Assembly: GCA_041844915.1 (NCBI GenBank)
Contig: JBGZBY010000094.1
Coordinates: 1-6,911 of the forward strand
Direction: 5' to 3'
DNA: 6,911 nucleotides
From: W11650 sp041844915
GTDB taxonomy: Bacteria; Bacillota; Clostridia; Lachnospirales; Vallitaleaceae
Part shown: positions 6,715-6,911 of the stretch, piece by piece
How positions within the stretch are numbered: the stretch's first letter is position 1
Layout: each line of letters opens with the position of its first letter
Position numbers and translations under genes: made by a program
Notes under the pieces: generated by a model
The model's input: only the letters and a program-made list of their open reading frames with translations
The model's database searches: none
Told to the model about the DNA's origin: nothing

Positions 6715-6789
6715 GCTCGCGAATCGCCTTAACCTGCCGCGATTCGCTTTTTTTCGCTCGCGAATCGCTCCAACCTGTCGCGATTCGCT
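6715..6789. repeat. Two tandem 34-base hairpin repeats
   Basis: Two copies (6715-6748 and 6756-6789, period 41) differ at four of 34 positions. Each is itself an inverted repeat: GCGAATCGC and GCGATTCGC separated by exactly 11 bases (6719-6727 with 6739-6747; 6760-6768 with 6780-6788). All four differences lie in or next to the loops, while the arms are identical. Arms intact with a drifting loop is the pattern of a selected or mobile hairpin of the REP/MITE kind. One further arm occurs alone at 4844-4852. Confidence 0.8.
6719..6754 (+). terminator. Terminator-like hairpin on the plus strand
   Basis: The first hairpin repeat has a 9-bp G+C-rich stem (6719-6727 with 6739-6747) and is followed on the plus strand by seven T residues (6748-6754). 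In shape this is an intrinsic terminator for plus-strand transcription. No plus-strand gene is seen upstream, so it may only be incidental to the repeat, or could stop antisense transcription. The second copy lacks the T-run. Confidence 0.4.
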
Positions 6790-6837
6790 GGGGTACTCGC
6801 AACTCGCCTCGCTTGGCTTTATTGCTCGTATTCCTTG

Positions 6838-6898
6838 CCGATCAAATGCCAATTCCCTTCGGAAAGCAAGCTTGCCTCCGGCATTGGCGTTTGATCGG
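6838..6898. repeat. Long inverted repeat with 16-bp arms
   Basis: Arms CCGATCAAATGCCAAT (6838-6853) and ATTGGCGTTTGATCGG (6883-6898) pair over 16 positions, 15 Watson-Crick plus one that is a T-G wobble in plus-strand RNA and a mismatch in minus-strand RNA. The 29-base centre contains the palindrome GCAAGCTTGC (6866-6875) and a TTCC/GGAA mini-hairpin. Neither side is followed by a T-run. It resembles a mobile-repeat terminus or a structured RNA; it lies at the window edge so its full extent is unknown. Confidence 0.65.
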
Positions 6899-6911
6899 GC
6901 TTTCCTGTACC

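Larger units (their letters stand above)
6630..6911. other. Repeat-bearing region upstream of the HlyD-like gene
   Basis: No recognised complete gene lies here. Reading the minus strand, two frames stay open across much of the interval: a basic, compositionally odd frame ending at 6646, and a 30-codon frame from the window edge to a TAA at 6819-6821 that ends in NWHLIGKEYEQ. The second could be the 3' end of an upstream gene, but the overlap with a long inverted repeat (6838-6898) makes either frame doubtful. The region also holds the twin hairpin repeat at 6715-6789. No clear promoter for the HlyD-like gene is visible. Confidence 0.4.

Noticed and set aside
6509..6852. Basic, Arg/Lys-rich minus-strand frames around the twin hairpins
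   Set aside because: Their residues are the translation of the repeats, one overlaps the HlyD-like gene start, and neither has a credible start or domain.

Overview
This window is a stretch of core chromosome from a low-to-moderate G+C Firmicute, most likely a Clostridia member of the Lachnospiraceae type. The evidence is the co-occurrence of SepF, DivIVA and YlmG/YggT, the strong AGGAGG-type ribosome binding sites, and a gene order resembling the ylmE-ylmF-ylmG-(ylmH)-divIVA-(ileS)-lspA-ylyB-(pyrR)-pyrP block of Bacillus subtilis. The genus assignment is inference; no rRNA or other marker is present.

Every supported gene lies on the minus strand, so the window reads biologically from right to left. 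From the right edge: a gene-poor, repeat-bearing stretch (6630-6911); a 500-residue membrane-anchored HlyD-like protein (5127-6629); a second repeat-like gene-free gap (4745-5126); then a tightly packed run of yggS/ylmE (4037-4744), sepF/ylmF (3457-4023), yggT/ylmG (3192-3455), divIVA (2519-3082), lspA (2049-2516) and an rluD-type pseudouridine synthase (1126-2049). Most junctions in this run are 1-13 bases or overlap, which suggests one transcript with translational coupling. The exception is a 109-base gap before divIVA, where ylmH sits in many relatives. After rluD comes a ~200-base leader containing nested inverted repeats and an intrinsic terminator, then a uracil permease gene (uraA/pyrP) that runs off the left edge.

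Functionally the block combines cell division and pole organisation (SepF as FtsZ membrane tether, DivIVA as curvature/pole marker, YggT as a division-associated membrane protein), PLP homeostasis (YggS), lipoprotein maturation (LspA), ribosome modification (RluD) and pyrimidine salvage (UraA). The HlyD-like protein has no transport partner in view and is the least understood gene here.

I found no convincing novel system such as a defence island, CRISPR array or complete mobile element. The points most worth a second look are the uraA leader (terminator plus competing pairing, no recognisable PyrR site, no pyrR), the partnerless HlyD-like gene in the division cluster, and the related repeat-like sequences on both sides of that gene.
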